From: Vogesella sp. XCS3
GTDB lineage: Bacteria; Pseudomonadota; Gammaproteobacteria; Burkholderiales; Chromobacteriaceae
Assembly: GCF_020616155.1 (NCBI RefSeq)
Contig: NZ_CP085530.1
Coordinates: 2,726,501-2,790,500 of the forward strand
DNA: 64,000 nucleotides
Reading direction: 5' to 3'
Of this stretch, positions 36,535 to 45,345 are shown piece after piece. A program made the position numbers and the translations under genes. How positions within the stretch are numbered: the first letter of the stretch is position 1; each line of letters opens with the position of its first letter. The notes below the pieces were generated by a model. It did no database searches. It had not been told where the DNA came from and saw only the letters and a program-made list of their open reading frames with translations.

Positions 36535-36944
36535 TGAAACTGCTGCTTCCCGCCCTGCTGGTGGCCTTGCTGGCCGGCTGCCAGCGCGACGACTGTACCG
36601 ACGGCGTGTTCGTGCTGTCCGGCACCGACTGGGGCGATGCCCCGGCGGCCACTACCGCCGCCCTGCCCGGCAAGCTGCTGCCCGGCCAGGTCCCCGCCGG
36701 CCTGCAGCGCGCCAGCGACGGCCACTACCCCGGCACCAAGGCCTATTGCAGCGTGCTGGCGGCGCGTAGCGACTATACCGATGCGCTCAAAGGCGGCCGT
36801 CTGCAGCCCGGCCAACCCTGGCACGTGTACCGGCTGGACGCGCGTTGGCCGCAAGACGTCTACCCCTACCGCGAGGCCGACTGGCGCCTGAAAGCCCCGG
36901 CCCGCCCCATCAAGAAAGAGGAATCCCATGGCAGTGGAAATTGA
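36534..36944 (+). CDS. Small putative lipoprotein
   Basis: 136 aa. Lipobox LLAGC at residue 16. The mature part has Cys pairs and no family I recognise. Its last 17 bases overlap the CYTH gene, and a GAGGAA ribosome site for that gene lies within its C-terminal codons. Confidence 0.7.
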   Translation: MKLLLPALLVALLAGCQRDDCTDGVFVLSGTDWGDAPAATTAALPGKLLPGQVPAGLQRASDGHYPGTKAYCSVLAARSDYTDALKGGRLQPGQPWHVYRLDARWPQDVYPYREADWRLKAPARPIKKEESHGSGN

Positions 36945-37389
36945 ACGCCGTTACCGCGTGAACGGTGAGGCCTGGCGTGGCCTGGCCGAAGGCGTGCGCT
37001 ACCGGCAGGGTTACCTGTCGGTAGAAAAAGAGCGCACCGTACGCGTGCGCGTGGTGGGCGACCAAGCCTGGCTGACGCTGAAAGGCCAGATCAGCGAGAT
37101 CAGCCGCCACGAGTTCGAATACACCATTCCGGTAGCCGAGGCGCAAACCATCATGGACGCCATGTGCCCGATGGTGGTGGACAAGCTGCGTTACCACATC
37201 GAAATGGGCGGCTTTGTGTGGGAAGTGGACGAATTCTTCGGCGAAAACGCCGGCTTGGTGCTGGCCGAGATCGAGCTGCCGTCGGAAGACACGCCGTTCG
37301 ACAAGCCGGCCTGGCTGGGCGAAGAGGTCACCTTCGATGGCCGCTTTACCAACGCCTACCTGTCGAAAACCCCGTTCAGCCGCTGGTAA
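36928..37389 (+). CDS. CYTH-domain triphosphatase
   Basis: 153 aa. Triphosphate tunnel fold: N-terminal ExExR/K motif read here as EIERRY (Arg in place of the usual Lys), RVRVVGDQAWLTLKG, and acidic C-terminal strands (WEVDEF, LAEIELPSED). Short CYTH proteins of this type hydrolyse inorganic triphosphate. Last gene of YjbR-hemJ-lipoprotein-CYTH. Confidence 0.9.
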   Translation: MAVEIERRYRVNGEAWRGLAEGVRYRQGYLSVEKERTVRVRVVGDQAWLTLKGQISEISRHEFEYTIPVAEAQTIMDAMCPMVVDKLRYHIEMGGFVWEVDEFFGENAGLVLAEIELPSEDTPFDKPAWLGEEVTFDGRFTNAYLSKTPFSRW

Positions 37390-37404
37390 GCAGCACGGCA
37401 AGTT

Positions 37405-37435
37405 GGCCGCCACCCCATGGGTTGGCGGCCTTTTT
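37405..37435 (+). terminator. Intrinsic terminator after CYTH gene
   Basis: GGCCGCCAC / GTTGGCGGCC arms (one mismatch) followed by TTTTT. The left arm contains a GTTGGCCGC copy. Confidence 0.85.
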
Positions 37436-37498
37436 CATGTAAGCCCGCCCGGGCACTATGGCATGATGCTTTTTTCATTTGGCATTACGGGGCGCACC

Positions 37499-37891
37499 AT
37501 GCCAGGTCTGTTCGCTTTGCTGTTATTACTGGCATTTGCCGCCATACCGTTGCTGATCGTGTGGCTGGTGGTACGGCTGACTGGCAGCGAGCAGGCCAAG
37601 GTGCCGGTGTCTGCAGGCAAGGCATCGCCCGATGCGTCCGAGGCTGGCGTCGTGTTTTTTGTTGCCGTGCTGGCGACGCTCATGATTGTGCCAAGCCTGA
37701 TGGCTGAGGTGGCCAGTGGCCGCATCGCCTGGACGGTACGTGCGATCGGGCGCAGTGTCGAGGTAAGCGCTGCGGACCAACCCGCGGCTTTTGCCCTTGG
37801 TGCCGCACTGCATCTGGCGATGAGCTGCGTGTGTATCGGCCTGTGCTTCAAGTTGTTCCGCGACTGGCGGCGCAAGGCCGGGCGCCGCTAG
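37499..37891 (+). CDS. Small membrane protein of unknown function
   Basis: 130 aa with three hydrophobic helices (LFALLLLLAFAAIPLLIVW; VVFFVAVLATLMIVPSL; ALHLAMSCVCIGLCF) and a basic C-terminus. No family recognised. ATG at 37463 would add twelve residues. No good ribosome site in either case. Confidence 0.55.
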   Translation: MPGLFALLLLLAFAAIPLLIVWLVVRLTGSEQAKVPVSAGKASPDASEAGVVFFVAVLATLMIVPSLMAEVASGRIAWTVRAIGRSVEVSAADQPAAFALGAALHLAMSCVCIGLCFKLFRDWRRKAGRR

Positions 37892-37947
37892 CCGCCAGGC
37901 GCCGGCTGCGCTACCTTGTCGGCCGTCCCCTTTGCCGGAGCCCTGCC

Positions 37948-38280
37948 ATGCCCTATCTCGCCACCTATTCCCCCGACGCCCCCGAGCGCGCCGCGCTGGA
38001 CGCCCTGCCCGGCCCTGTTTTGCTGGAGTTTGGCGCTGGCTGGTGCCCGCATTGCCAGGCAGCGCAGCCGGCTATCGAACAGCTGCTGCAACAGGCGCCG
38101 CAGTGGCAGCACGTAAAGATAAAAGACGGCGCCGGGCGGCGGCTGGGGCGTACTTTTCGCGTGAAGCTGTGGCCCACGCTGATCCTGCTACACGGTGGCG
38201 TGGAGCTGGGCCGTGTGGTGCGGCCAACTTCGCCTGCCGAGCTGGCGCCACTGCTGGCCTTGCTGCCTGCAGCGGTGTAG
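37948..38280 (+). CDS. Thioredoxin-family protein
   Basis: 110 aa. Thioredoxin fold with active site WCPHC (residues about 32-36) and the cis-Pro in LWPTLILL. The CPHC dipeptide is more oxidising than CGPC, typical of DsbA-like sites, yet there is no signal peptide, so it acts in the cytoplasm. Similar small proteins occur in Neisseriales; partner unknown. Confidence 0.85.
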   Translation: MPYLATYSPDAPERAALDALPGPVLLEFGAGWCPHCQAAQPAIEQLLQQAPQWQHVKIKDGAGRRLGRTFRVKLWPTLILLHGGVELGRVVRPTSPAELAPLLALLPAAV

Positions 38281-38286
38281 GCCGCC

Positions 38287-38308
38287 CGCAGCGCCGAACG
38301 CTGCGTTT
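38287..38308 (+). terminator. Weak hairpin after thioredoxin-like gene
   Basis: CGCAGCG / CGCTGCG arms with a 5-base loop and a short TTTCT tail. The remaining ~230 bases up to hemL hold nothing I can name. Confidence 0.5.
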
Positions 38309-38541
38309 CTGCCCGGTGGTGGCCTTGCGCGCCGATTTGCCGGACAATCCTGCCCTTGATGACAGACGCCCGCTGCAGGGTGCGCCGCCGCCATGGCCAA
38401 GACATGACGGTGGCTGGATACAGGTCAACGCTTGCCTGCGCAGCTTGCCGTATCCTGACCGACAGGATTTTGCCGGGTAGCGTGCGCTGCCCGATGCCCC
38501 ATTAGCCCGTGCGGCGTGTGATGCCGCCAGAAAGGAATACG

Positions 38542-39819
38542 ATGTCCCGCAATCTCGAGCTGTTTGAACGTGGCAAGCAGGTGATCCCCGGTGGCGTGAA
38601 CTCGCCGGTGCGTGCCTTTGGTCAGGTAGGCGGTACCCCGCGCTTTGTGAAGCGCGCCGAGGGTGCCTATTTCTGGGACGCCGACGACAAGCAGTACCTG
38701 GACTACGTAGGCAGCTGGGGCCCGGCCATCCTGGGCCACGCCCACCCCGAGGTGGTGAAGGCGGTACAGGATGCCGCGGTGGGCGGCCTGTCTTTCGGCG
38801 CCCCGACCGAAGGCGAGATCGAGATCGCCGAAGAAATCTGCAAGCTGCTGCCGTCGGTAGAACAGGTGCGTTTGGTGAGCTCGGGTACCGAAGCCACCAT
38901 GAGCGCCATCCGCCTGGCGCGTGGCTTTACCGGCCGTGACCTGATCGTGAAGTTCGAAGGCTGCTACCACGGCCACTCCGATAGCCTGCTGGTAAAAGCC
39001 GGCTCCGGCCTGCTGACCTTCGGCAACCCGTCGTCCGGCGGCGTGCCGGCCGACTTCACCAAGCACACGCTGGTGCTGCAGTACAACGACGTGCAGCAGC
39101 TGGCCGACACCTTCCAGGAGCTGGGCGACAAGATTGCCTGCGTGATCCTGGAGCCGATCGCCGGCAATATGAACCTGATCAAGCCGTCGGCCGAATTTGT
39201 GCAGGCGCTGCGCAGCCTCACCGAGCAACACGGCGCGGTGCTGATCTACGACGAAGTGATGACCGGCTTCCGCGTCGGCCTGCAGTGCGCGCAAGGCCTG
39301 CACGGCATTACCCCCGACCTCACCACCATGGGCAAGGTGATTGGCGGCGGCATGCCGCTGGCGGCCTTTGGCGGCCGCGCCGACATCATGGCCAAGATCG
39401 CGCCGCTGGGTAATGTGTACCAGGCCGGTACGCTTTCCGGTAACCCGCTGTCGGTGGCGGCCGGCCTGACCACGCTGCGCCTGATCCAGCAGCCGGGCTT
39501 CTACGACACCCTGGGTCGCCGTAGCGCCAGGTTGGCCGCAGGCCTGGCCGACGCCGCCCGCGCCGCAGGCGTGCCGATGACCACCGATAGCGTGGGCGGC
39601 ATGTTCGGCTTTTACTTTAGCGACCGCGTGCCCACCAGCTACGCCGAAGCCACGCAGTGCGATATCCCGCGCTTCAAGGCCTTCTTCCACGCCATGCTGG
39701 ACGAAGGCGTGTACCTGGCGCCGTCCGCATACGAAGCAGGCTTTACCTCGATTGCGCATACCGACGCGCTGATCGAAGACACCATCGCCGCCGCCGGCCG
39801 CGCCCTGGCACGCATCTGA
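38542..39819 (+). CDS. hemL: Glutamate-1-semialdehyde 2,1-aminomutase
   Basis: 425 aa, usual length. PLP enzyme making 5-aminolevulinate from glutamate-1-semialdehyde (C5 heme pathway). Blocks: [39 protein letters not shown] and the Schiff-base Lys265 in [12 protein letters not shown]. The start at 38542 has AAAGGA seven bases upstream. Monocistronic with its own terminator. Confidence 0.97.
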   Translation: MSRNLELFERGKQVIPGGVNSPVRAFGQVGGTPRFVKRAEGAYFWDADDKQYLDYVGSWGPAILGHAHPEVVKAVQDAAVGGLSFGAPTEGEIEIAEEICKLLPSVEQVRLVSSGTEATMSAIRLARGFTGRDLIVKFEGCYHGHSDSLLVKAGSGLLTFGNPSSGGVPADFTKHTLVLQYNDVQQLADTFQELGDKIACVILEPIAGNMNLIKPSAEFVQALRSLTEQHGAVLIYDEVMTGFRVGLQCAQGLHGITPDLTTMGKVIGGGMPLAAFGGRADIMAKIAPLGNVYQAGTLSGNPLSVAAGLTTLRLIQQPGFYDTLGRRSARLAAGLADAARAAGVPMTTDSVGGMFGFYFSDRVPTSYAEATQCDIPRFKAFFHAMLDEGVYLAPSAYEAGFTSIAHTDALIEDTIAAAGRALARI

Positions 39820-39839
39820 GCTGCTGGTGCAGCACCCCG

Positions 39840-39875
39840 ACACCCCGCCCTGTCTCAGCGCGGGGTGTTTGTTTT
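39840..39875 (+). terminator. Intrinsic terminator after hemL
   Basis: ACACCCCG / CGGGGTGT arms around a 13-base loop, followed by TTGTTTTGTT. Confidence 0.85.
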
Positions 39876-39987
39876 GTTGCGCTGCGCATTGGCCGTGGCG
39901 GGGTGCCCGCGCTTGCCGTAGTATTACGGGTTTGTCTAACTCGCAGGCGTGGCTGCACCTTGGCCGCCGTGCCTGTTTAATTTGAAT

Positions 39988-40062
39988 AATGGCTGATAAA
40001 ACAACGCTGCCCGGATACGGCCTTTACGGGCGGGCAGCTGCTTGTCAGCCATTGTTTATCAG
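39988..40062 (+). promoter_or_regulatory. Long two-state hairpin in the SNF2 gene leader
   Basis: GCTGCCCG (40006-40013) pairs with CGGGCAGC (40031-40038). Outside it, either AATGGCTGA (39988-39996) pairs with TCAGCCATT (40045-40053), or CTGATAAA (39993-40000) pairs with TTTATCAG (40055-40062). The outer options share bases and exclude each other. The element ends seven bases before the ATG, so it could switch access to the start codon. Confidence 0.5.
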
Positions 40063-40068
40063 GCTTAC

Positions 40069-43000
40069 ATGACCGCGCTTTCCATCGACTTTACGCTGGA
40101 CACCCTGCCCGCCCACACCATGGCCGTGCTGCACGCGCTGGCCCTGCTGCCCTCGGGTGAGTCCAAGGCCGCCCTGCTGGCGCTGCTGCAGCTGAACCTG
40201 ATCCGCGACGAACACGGCAAGGCCGTGAACGGCGACAAACTGGGTGTGATTCTGGGCGACCTGGAACACCGTGGTGCCATTGTGCGCACCGCCGGCCTGC
40301 CCTACCGCATTGCCCCGCCTGCCCGCAACGCCGTATTGCTGCAGCTGATGGGCGAACAGGGCGAGCTGTCTGCCTGGGCCGAGTTGCTGTGCGAACACCT
40401 GCCGCTGCCGCGTAACCAGTGGGACGTCCCCGGCGCCACCGCCATCCAGCTGCGCTTGTGGCTGGCCATTTTGCAGGGCAAGGCCGAGCCTACCCAGCAG
40501 TGGCTGGCGCAGTACCAGCAGCTGATGCAGGCCGGTGGCGCCACGCCGCAGCCGCCGTTCAAGCGCCTGTTCGCCAACGCCGCCGGCCGCCAGCTGTTCG
40601 ACCGCCTGGACGACGACATCCAGGTATTGCTGCTGCAAGATTACCTGCCCGATGCCAACTGGCGGCTGGACCACTTTGCCGAAGGCTACCGCTACGCGCT
40701 GTCGCGGCTGGACGATGGCTACCGCGACTGGGACGACCTCACCGCCCAGCTGTTGTTGCAAGGTATCTGGCGGGCCGATTTCGAGCTGGTGCGCCAGCCC
40801 GGTGCCGAAGGCGACGGCCTGCCGGTAGCGCGGCTGTGCTACCTGCCGGTACTGCAAGGCCGCTTTGCCGAGGCGCTGTCCATGCTGGACGACTGGCTGG
40901 CCGACATCCGCGCGCAAACCAAAAAGCGCACGGTAGACCTGCCCGCGCCGCTCAACGCCTTTTACTGCCTGGCGCTGATCGGCAGCCAGGACAAAGCCCG
41001 CCAGCCGCAGCTCAAGCAGGCCATCGCCAGCGCCATCAAGCAGCGCTACGGCCATAGCTATTATGTGTTGCAGCACTTGCTGCTGCTGCAGGAGGGAACC
41101 GCGCTATCGGCCAAGCTGCAGCTGCCGGATGCCAGCGCCCTGTCGGGCATGGATGGCCTGCTGCTGGCGCTTGCCGCGTTCTGGCTGGACGTGAACCAGG
41201 CGCGTACCCCGGCCTGGCAGGCGGCGCTGGCCAGCTTCCGCGACCAGATGTTTGAAGAAGGCTATGTCTGGGTGGCCGAAGAGCTGGCCGCCCTGCTGGA
41301 GCGCCAGTTTGCCGAACGCCGCGCCCACCCGCGCTGGCACGCCGAGCGAGGCCTGATCCCGCTGGTAGCCGCCTACCAGCGCCAGGAAGCCTGGCAACAC
41401 GCGCTCAATGCGCTGAAGCTGCTGGGTGCCGGAAAATCCCCCGAAGGCAAGGCAAACGTGGATAGCAAACAAACCCGGCTGGCGTGGCTGCTCACGCTGG
41501 CCCCGCACGGCGCCCTGCTGGAGCCGCGCGAACAGAAGCTGGGTGCCAAGAGCCAGTGGAGCAAAGGCCGTGCCGTGGCGCTGCGCCGCCTGCTGGACGA
41601 GCCGGAAAGCTTTGATTACCTGCAAGAGCAGGACCGCCAGCTGCTGCGCTACATCCGCAGCCATCACGACCAGCATCATTACTCCAGCAACAGTGCCTGG
41701 GAGCTGGACGCCGAAAAGGCGCTGCCCTTCCTGGTAGGCCACCCGGCCATGTTCTGGGGTGATGCGCCGGATGTGCACATCGACGTGGTGGCCGGCAGCG
41801 TGGCGCTGCAGCTGCAAGAGCGCGACGGGCAGATCCGCCTGCGCCTGTCGCCAGCCAAGATCACCGCCGATAGCGAAGTGGTGTGGGAAAAAGACACCCC
41901 TACCCGGCTGATGGTGTACAGCGTCAGCCGCGAGGTGCGCCAGATCGCTGCCATTCTGGGGCGCGAGCTTACCGTGCCGGTGGCGGCCAAGGCGCAGCTG
42001 GTGGAGGCCGTCACCAGCATCGCCCCGCTGGTGCCCATCCACTCCGACTTGCCCGAGTTGGCCGCCAATGTGGACGCGGTACCGGCCGATGGCACGCTGT
42101 ACGCCCACCTGCTACCGCTGGCGCAGGGCCTGCGCATGCAGCTGTTGGTACGCCCGCTGCCAGGTGGCAGCTGGAGCCGCCCGGGCCAGGGCCTGGAAAC
42201 CATCGTGGGCGAGCTGGATGGCCGCACGGTACAGACCCAGCGCCGTCTGAAAGCCGAAAAAGCGGCGCTACAAAAAGTACTGGACGCCTGCCCTGGCCTG
42301 GCTGCGGCCGAAAGCGACGGCCAGGAATGGCAGCTGCCGGACCCGCAAAGCGCGCTGCAAGTGCTGTCCGAGCTGCAAGCGCTGGACGCCAGCCTGCTGG
42401 CCTGTGTGTGGCCGGAAGGCGAACGCATGCGCATCAAGGGCCGCCGTGGCCTGCCGCAGCTGGCCATGGGCCTGAAACAGCAAGGCGACTGGTTTGTGCT
42501 GAATGGCCAGCTCAAGCTGGACGACGGCCGCGTGCTGCAACTCAAGGAGCTGCTGGCGCTGGTGCAAAACCAGCCGGGGCGCTTCCTGCAGCTGGGCGAC
42601 GAAGACTGGCTGGCGCTGACCGACGTCATGAAAAAGCGCCTGGACGAGCTGGCCCTGTTGGCCGACCACGTGGGCAAGGACGGCGTTTACCTGTCGGCCC
42701 TGAACGCCCCGCTGCTGGCCGAGCTGGCCGGCGAGGTGGGCGAATTCGACGCCGACGACGCCTGGCAGCAACAGTTGGCCGCACTGGAAAGCCTGCGTGA
42801 TTACCAGCCGCAGGTGCCGTCCACGCTGCAAGCCACGCTGCGCGACTACCAGCAGGAAGGCTACGCCTGGATGTCGCGCCTGGCGCGCTGGGGTGTGGGT
42901 GCCTGTCTGGCCGACGATATGGGCCTGGGCAAGACCGTGCAAACTCTGGCCCTGTTGCTGGAGCGCGCACCGGATGGCCCGCAGCTGGTGGTGGCACCGA

Positions 43001-44199
43001 CCTCGGTAGCGCTGAACTGGATCGCCGAAGCCGCGCGCTTTGCCCCCACGCTGAAAGTGCGCGCCTACCAGCAGCAGCGCACGCTGGTGGGGCTGGACGC
43101 CATGGATCTGGTGATCGTCAGCTACGGCCTGCTGCAGCAAGACGCCGACGCCTTTGCCACCGTGCCGTGGCAAACCGTGGTGCTGGACGAGGCGCAAGCC
43201 ATCAAGAACGCCGGCACCAAGCGCTCGCAAGCCGCCATGAACCTGCAGGCCGGCTTCCGTCTGGCTGCCAGCGGCACCCCGGTAGAAAACCACCTGGGCG
43301 AGCTGTGGAACCTGTTCCGCTTTGTGAACCCCGGCCTGCTGGGCAGCCAGGAACGCTTTGCGCAGCGCTTTGCCACCCCTATCGAGCGCGGCGACAAGAA
43401 CGCCCGCCGCGCGCTGAAGCAGCTGATCCAGCCGTTTATCCTGCGCCGTACCAAAACCCAGGTGCTGGACGAGTTGCCGCCGCGTACCGAAATCACCCGC
43501 AAGGTACCGCTGTCGGCAGACGAGCTGCACCTGTACGAAGCCATGCGCCAGCAAGCGGTAGAAAAGCTGGACGAGCTGCAGGGCGAGGACGGCAAGCAGA
43601 TGCAGGTACTGGCCGAGATCACCCGCCTGCGCCGCTTCTGTTGCCACCCCAAGCTGGCCTTGCCGGATTCCACGCTGTCCGGCAGCAAGTTGGCGGCCTT
43701 TGCCGATATCGCCGACGAGCTGCTGGAAAACGGCCACAAGGCGCTGGTGTTCAGCCAGTTCGTTGACCATCTGGCCATCGTGCGCCAGCTGCTGGACGAG
43801 CGCGGCGTGCGCTACCAGTACCTGGACGGTGCCACCCCGGCGCGCGAGCGCAAGGCACGGGTCGACGCGTTCCAGAAAGGTGACGGCGACATTTTCCTGA
43901 TCAGCCTGAAAGCCGGCGGCACCGGCCTGAACCTGACGGCGGCCGACTACGTGATCCATCTGGACCCGTGGTGGAACCCGGCAGTGGAAGACCAGGCCAG
44001 CGACCGCGCTTACCGCATGGGTCAACAGCGCCCGGTGACCATCTACCGCCTGGTGGCCGAGCACACCATCGAAGAACAGATCGTGGAGCTACACCACGCC
44101 AAACGTGACCTGGCCGACAGCCTGCTGTCCGGTGGTGACATCAGCGCCAAGCTGGACGCCGAAGCCCTGCTGGCGCTGCTGAAGGGGGACGCCGCGTAG
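40069..44199 (+). CDS. Large SNF2-family DEAD/DEAH-type ATPase
   Basis: 1376 aa. The first ~900 residues are a helical, repeat-like region with no motif I can name; the last ~470 form a complete SNF2 motor. Motor motifs: LADDMGLGKTVQ (Walker A, about 947-958), DEAQ (about 1040), SGTPVENHLGELW, LVFSQFVDHL, LISLKAGGTGLNLTAADYV and the final DRAYRMGQQRPV. Bacterial SNF2 ATPases remodel protein-DNA complexes or RNA polymerase, and some act in defence. ATG at 40069 is used; a TTG lies nine codons upstream. Monocistronic, with a strong terminator. Target unknown. Confidence 0.9.
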   Translation: MTALSIDFTLDTLPAHTMAVLHALALLPSGESKAALLALLQLNLIRDEHGKAVNGDKLGVILGDLEHRGAIVRTAGLPYRIAPPARNAVLLQLMGEQGELSAWAELLCEHLPLPRNQWDVPGATAIQLRLWLAILQGKAEPTQQWLAQYQQLMQAGGATPQPPFKRLFANAAGRQLFDRLDDDIQVLLLQDYLPDANWRLDHFAEGYRYALSRLDDGYRDWDDLTAQLLLQGIWRADFELVRQPGAEGDGLPVARLCYLPVLQGRFAEALSMLDDWLADIRAQTKKRTVDLPAPLNAFYCLALIGSQDKARQPQLKQAIASAIKQRYGHSYYVLQHLLLLQEGTALSAKLQLPDASALSGMDGLLLALAAFWLDVNQARTPAWQAALASFRDQMFEEGYVWVAEELAALLERQFAERRAHPRWHAERGLIPLVAAYQRQEAWQHALNALKLLGAGKSPEGKANVDSKQTRLAWLLTLAPHGALLEPREQKLGAKSQWSKGRAVALRRLLDEPESFDYLQEQDRQLLRYIRSHHDQHHYSSNSAWELDAEKALPFLVGHPAMFWGDAPDVHIDVVAGSVALQLQERDGQIRLRLSPAKITADSEVVWEKDTPTRLMVYSVSREVRQIAAILGRELTVPVAAKAQLVEAVTSIAPLVPIHSDLPELAANVDAVPADGTLYAHLLPLAQGLRMQLLVRPLPGGSWSRPGQGLETIVGELDGRTVQTQRRLKAEKAALQKVLDACPGLAAAESDGQEWQLPDPQSALQVLSELQALDASLLACVWPEGERMRIKGRRGLPQLAMGLKQQGDWFVLNGQLKLDDGRVLQLKELLALVQNQPGRFLQLGDEDWLALTDVMKKRLDELALLADHVGKDGVYLSALNAPLLAELAGEVGEFDADDAWQQQLAALESLRDYQPQVPSTLQATLRDYQQEGYAWMSRLARWGVGACLADDMGLGKTVQTLALLLERAPDGPQLVVAPTSVALNWIAEAARFAPTLKVRAYQQQRTLVGLDAMDLVIVSYGLLQQDADAFATVPWQTVVLDEAQAIKNAGTKRSQAAMNLQAGFRLAASGTPVENHLGELWNLFRFVNPGLLGSQERFAQRFATPIERGDKNARRALKQLIQPFILRRTKTQVLDELPPRTEITRKVPLSADELHLYEAMRQQAVEKLDELQGEDGKQMQVLAEITRLRRFCCHPKLALPDSTLSGSKLAAFADIADELLENGHKALVFSQFVDHLAIVRQLLDERGVRYQYLDGATPARERKARVDAFQKGDGDIFLISLKAGGTGLNLTAADYVIHLDPWWNPAVEDQASDRAYRMGQQRPVTIYRLVAEHTIEEQIVELHHAKRDLADSLLSGGDISAKLDAEALLALLKGDAA

Positions 44200-44230
44200 G
44201 CGCCCTATCCACACGCCGCGTTCGCAAGCC

Positions 44231-44262
44231 ATACCGCCCCACGCCGGGGCGGTATTTTTTTG
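44231..44262 (+). terminator. Intrinsic terminator after SNF2 gene
   Basis: ATACCGCCCC / GGGGCGGTAT perfect 10-bp stem, 5-base loop, then seven Ts. Confidence 0.95.
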
Positions 44263-44711
44263 TCGGCTGCTTTGGGGTATGAACATACCGGATTGTGCGT
44301 CACGAAATGGGCGGCGTGGCGCAATGGCAGGAGTGTGCGCAGGCGCATAGTGTGACGCCATGGCGCGTGCATTGTGGTGGGGATACCGCTGCCAGGCTAG
44401 GTCTGCGCGCTCGGATTGCATGTGTTTGATTGTGTGATTTAAGTGTGAATTAATACATGGGCAGTATTAATCCACTTGGTGGGTGTGTGAATTTGTATGT
44501 ATGATTGTTTTTTTGTATTAATACAGTAATCCGGCGCGAGCCAATGCCTGCTTTGTCATTGTTATATATAGATTAAAAGGGTGGCTTTCCGTCGTGACTG
44601 TATGGTTTGTTGTAAATCTAATACATACACGCATACGCCTTGTGTGTATTCGTTGTATTAATACTGCTCCGCCTGTATGATTGCTGTTTTCGCTACCTGC
44701 CGGAGCCTGCC
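44263..44711. other. AT-rich non-coding island with repeated ATTAATAC half-sites
   Basis: About 450 bases without a credible gene and much lower GC than the surroundings, especially 44410-44680. Contains two full GTATTAATAC palindromes (44515-44524 and 44655-44664), partial copies ATTAATAC (44449-44456) and AGTATTAAT (44463-44471), and several TGTATG/ATACAT words. Probably a multi-site operator region for the XRE regulator downstream, possibly of foreign origin. Confidence 0.6.
44653..44680 (+). promoter_or_regulatory. Promoter with overlapping GTATTAATAC operator, before XRE gene
   Basis: TTGTAT (44653-44658), 16-base spacer, TATGAT (44675-44680). The palindrome GTATTAATAC (44655-44664) covers the -35 box, so a repressor bound there would block transcription of the XRE gene 32 bases downstream. 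Confidence 0.55.
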
Positions 44712-45110
44712 ATGCCTGTGTTGCCTGACTTTGAAAGTGCCGAATTTGCCCCTGCGCTAAAAGCCATCCGCAAGCAGCTACAGCTGTCCCGCACCGCACT
44801 GGCCGCCCAGGTAGGCTTGTCTACTGCTGCCATCCAGCGTTACGAGGCACAGGATGGCAGCAACATCAAACCCAGCCGCGATGCTTACGAACGCCTCAGC
44901 AAAGTACTGGCTGAATTACTGCAGAACAGCAGCTCGCCCGCAGCCCCCGCGCCGCGCCCTGTGCCGCAGACTTTGCCTGCCCTTGCTGCCGCGCCAGTAC
45001 GCAGCGAGCCGGTATTGGCGCCGGGTATTCTGCTTGCCGATGCCACGCTGGAGCAGCTGATCGCACGAGCCAAGTCCATGGGCGCCAAAAAGGTCACCAT
45101 AGAGTTCTGA
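44712..45110 (+). CDS. XRE-family HTH transcriptional regulator
   Basis: 132 aa. HTH at about residues 14-60 (LKAIRKQLQLSRTALAAQVGLSTAAIQRYE), an Ala/Pro linker, and a C-terminal segment ending AKSMGAKKVTIEF. Alone in its unit and preceded by an AT-rich leader packed with palindromes, so autoregulation is likely. Targets unknown. Confidence 0.85.
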   Translation: MPVLPDFESAEFAPALKAIRKQLQLSRTALAAQVGLSTAAIQRYEAQDGSNIKPSRDAYERLSKVLAELLQNSSSPAAPAPRPVPQTLPALAAAPVRSEPVLAPGILLADATLEQLIARAKSMGAKKVTIEF

Positions 45111-45155
45111 TAAGCCGTTTGTGTGGTGTGCGCACCAGATAGCCAGCCCATATTA

Positions 45156-45168
45156 TTGCGTGACGCAA
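45156..45168. promoter_or_regulatory. Small palindrome in the gap before a TPR-GGDEF gene
   Basis: TTGCG-TGA-CGCAA, followed by other GTGACA/TGTCAC words (GTGACATTTG, TTTGTGACGG, TGTGTCACGA) within 45160-45230. Possibly a cluster of regulator sites. The rest of the 235-base gap shows nothing else. Confidence 0.3.
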
Positions 45169-45345
45169 TGTGTGACATTTGTGTGTTTTCAGTGTCTTGT
45201 ATGATTTTGTGACGGCCTGTGTCACGAAATAAATCAGCCCCGCCACCGCCTGTTTACCCTGAATGGGCACTCTCACTATGTCTGCCCGAAGCCGGAGGGT
45301 AGACTGTCGTACTTCGATAAGCCTGTCTGCACGATACCCTGCCCG

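Noticed and set aside
38150..38170. TTTTCGCGTGAAGC as a sixth parS-like site
   Set aside because: Three mismatches to the parS core; within noise.
42268..44064. 598-codon frame opposite the SNF2 motor
   Set aside because: Shadow of the SNF2 gene, whose motor motifs are complete on the plus strand.
44518..44799. 93-codon minus frame across the AT-rich island and XRE start
   Set aside because: No ribosome site or family, overlaps the XRE N-terminus and its promoter; treated as chance.
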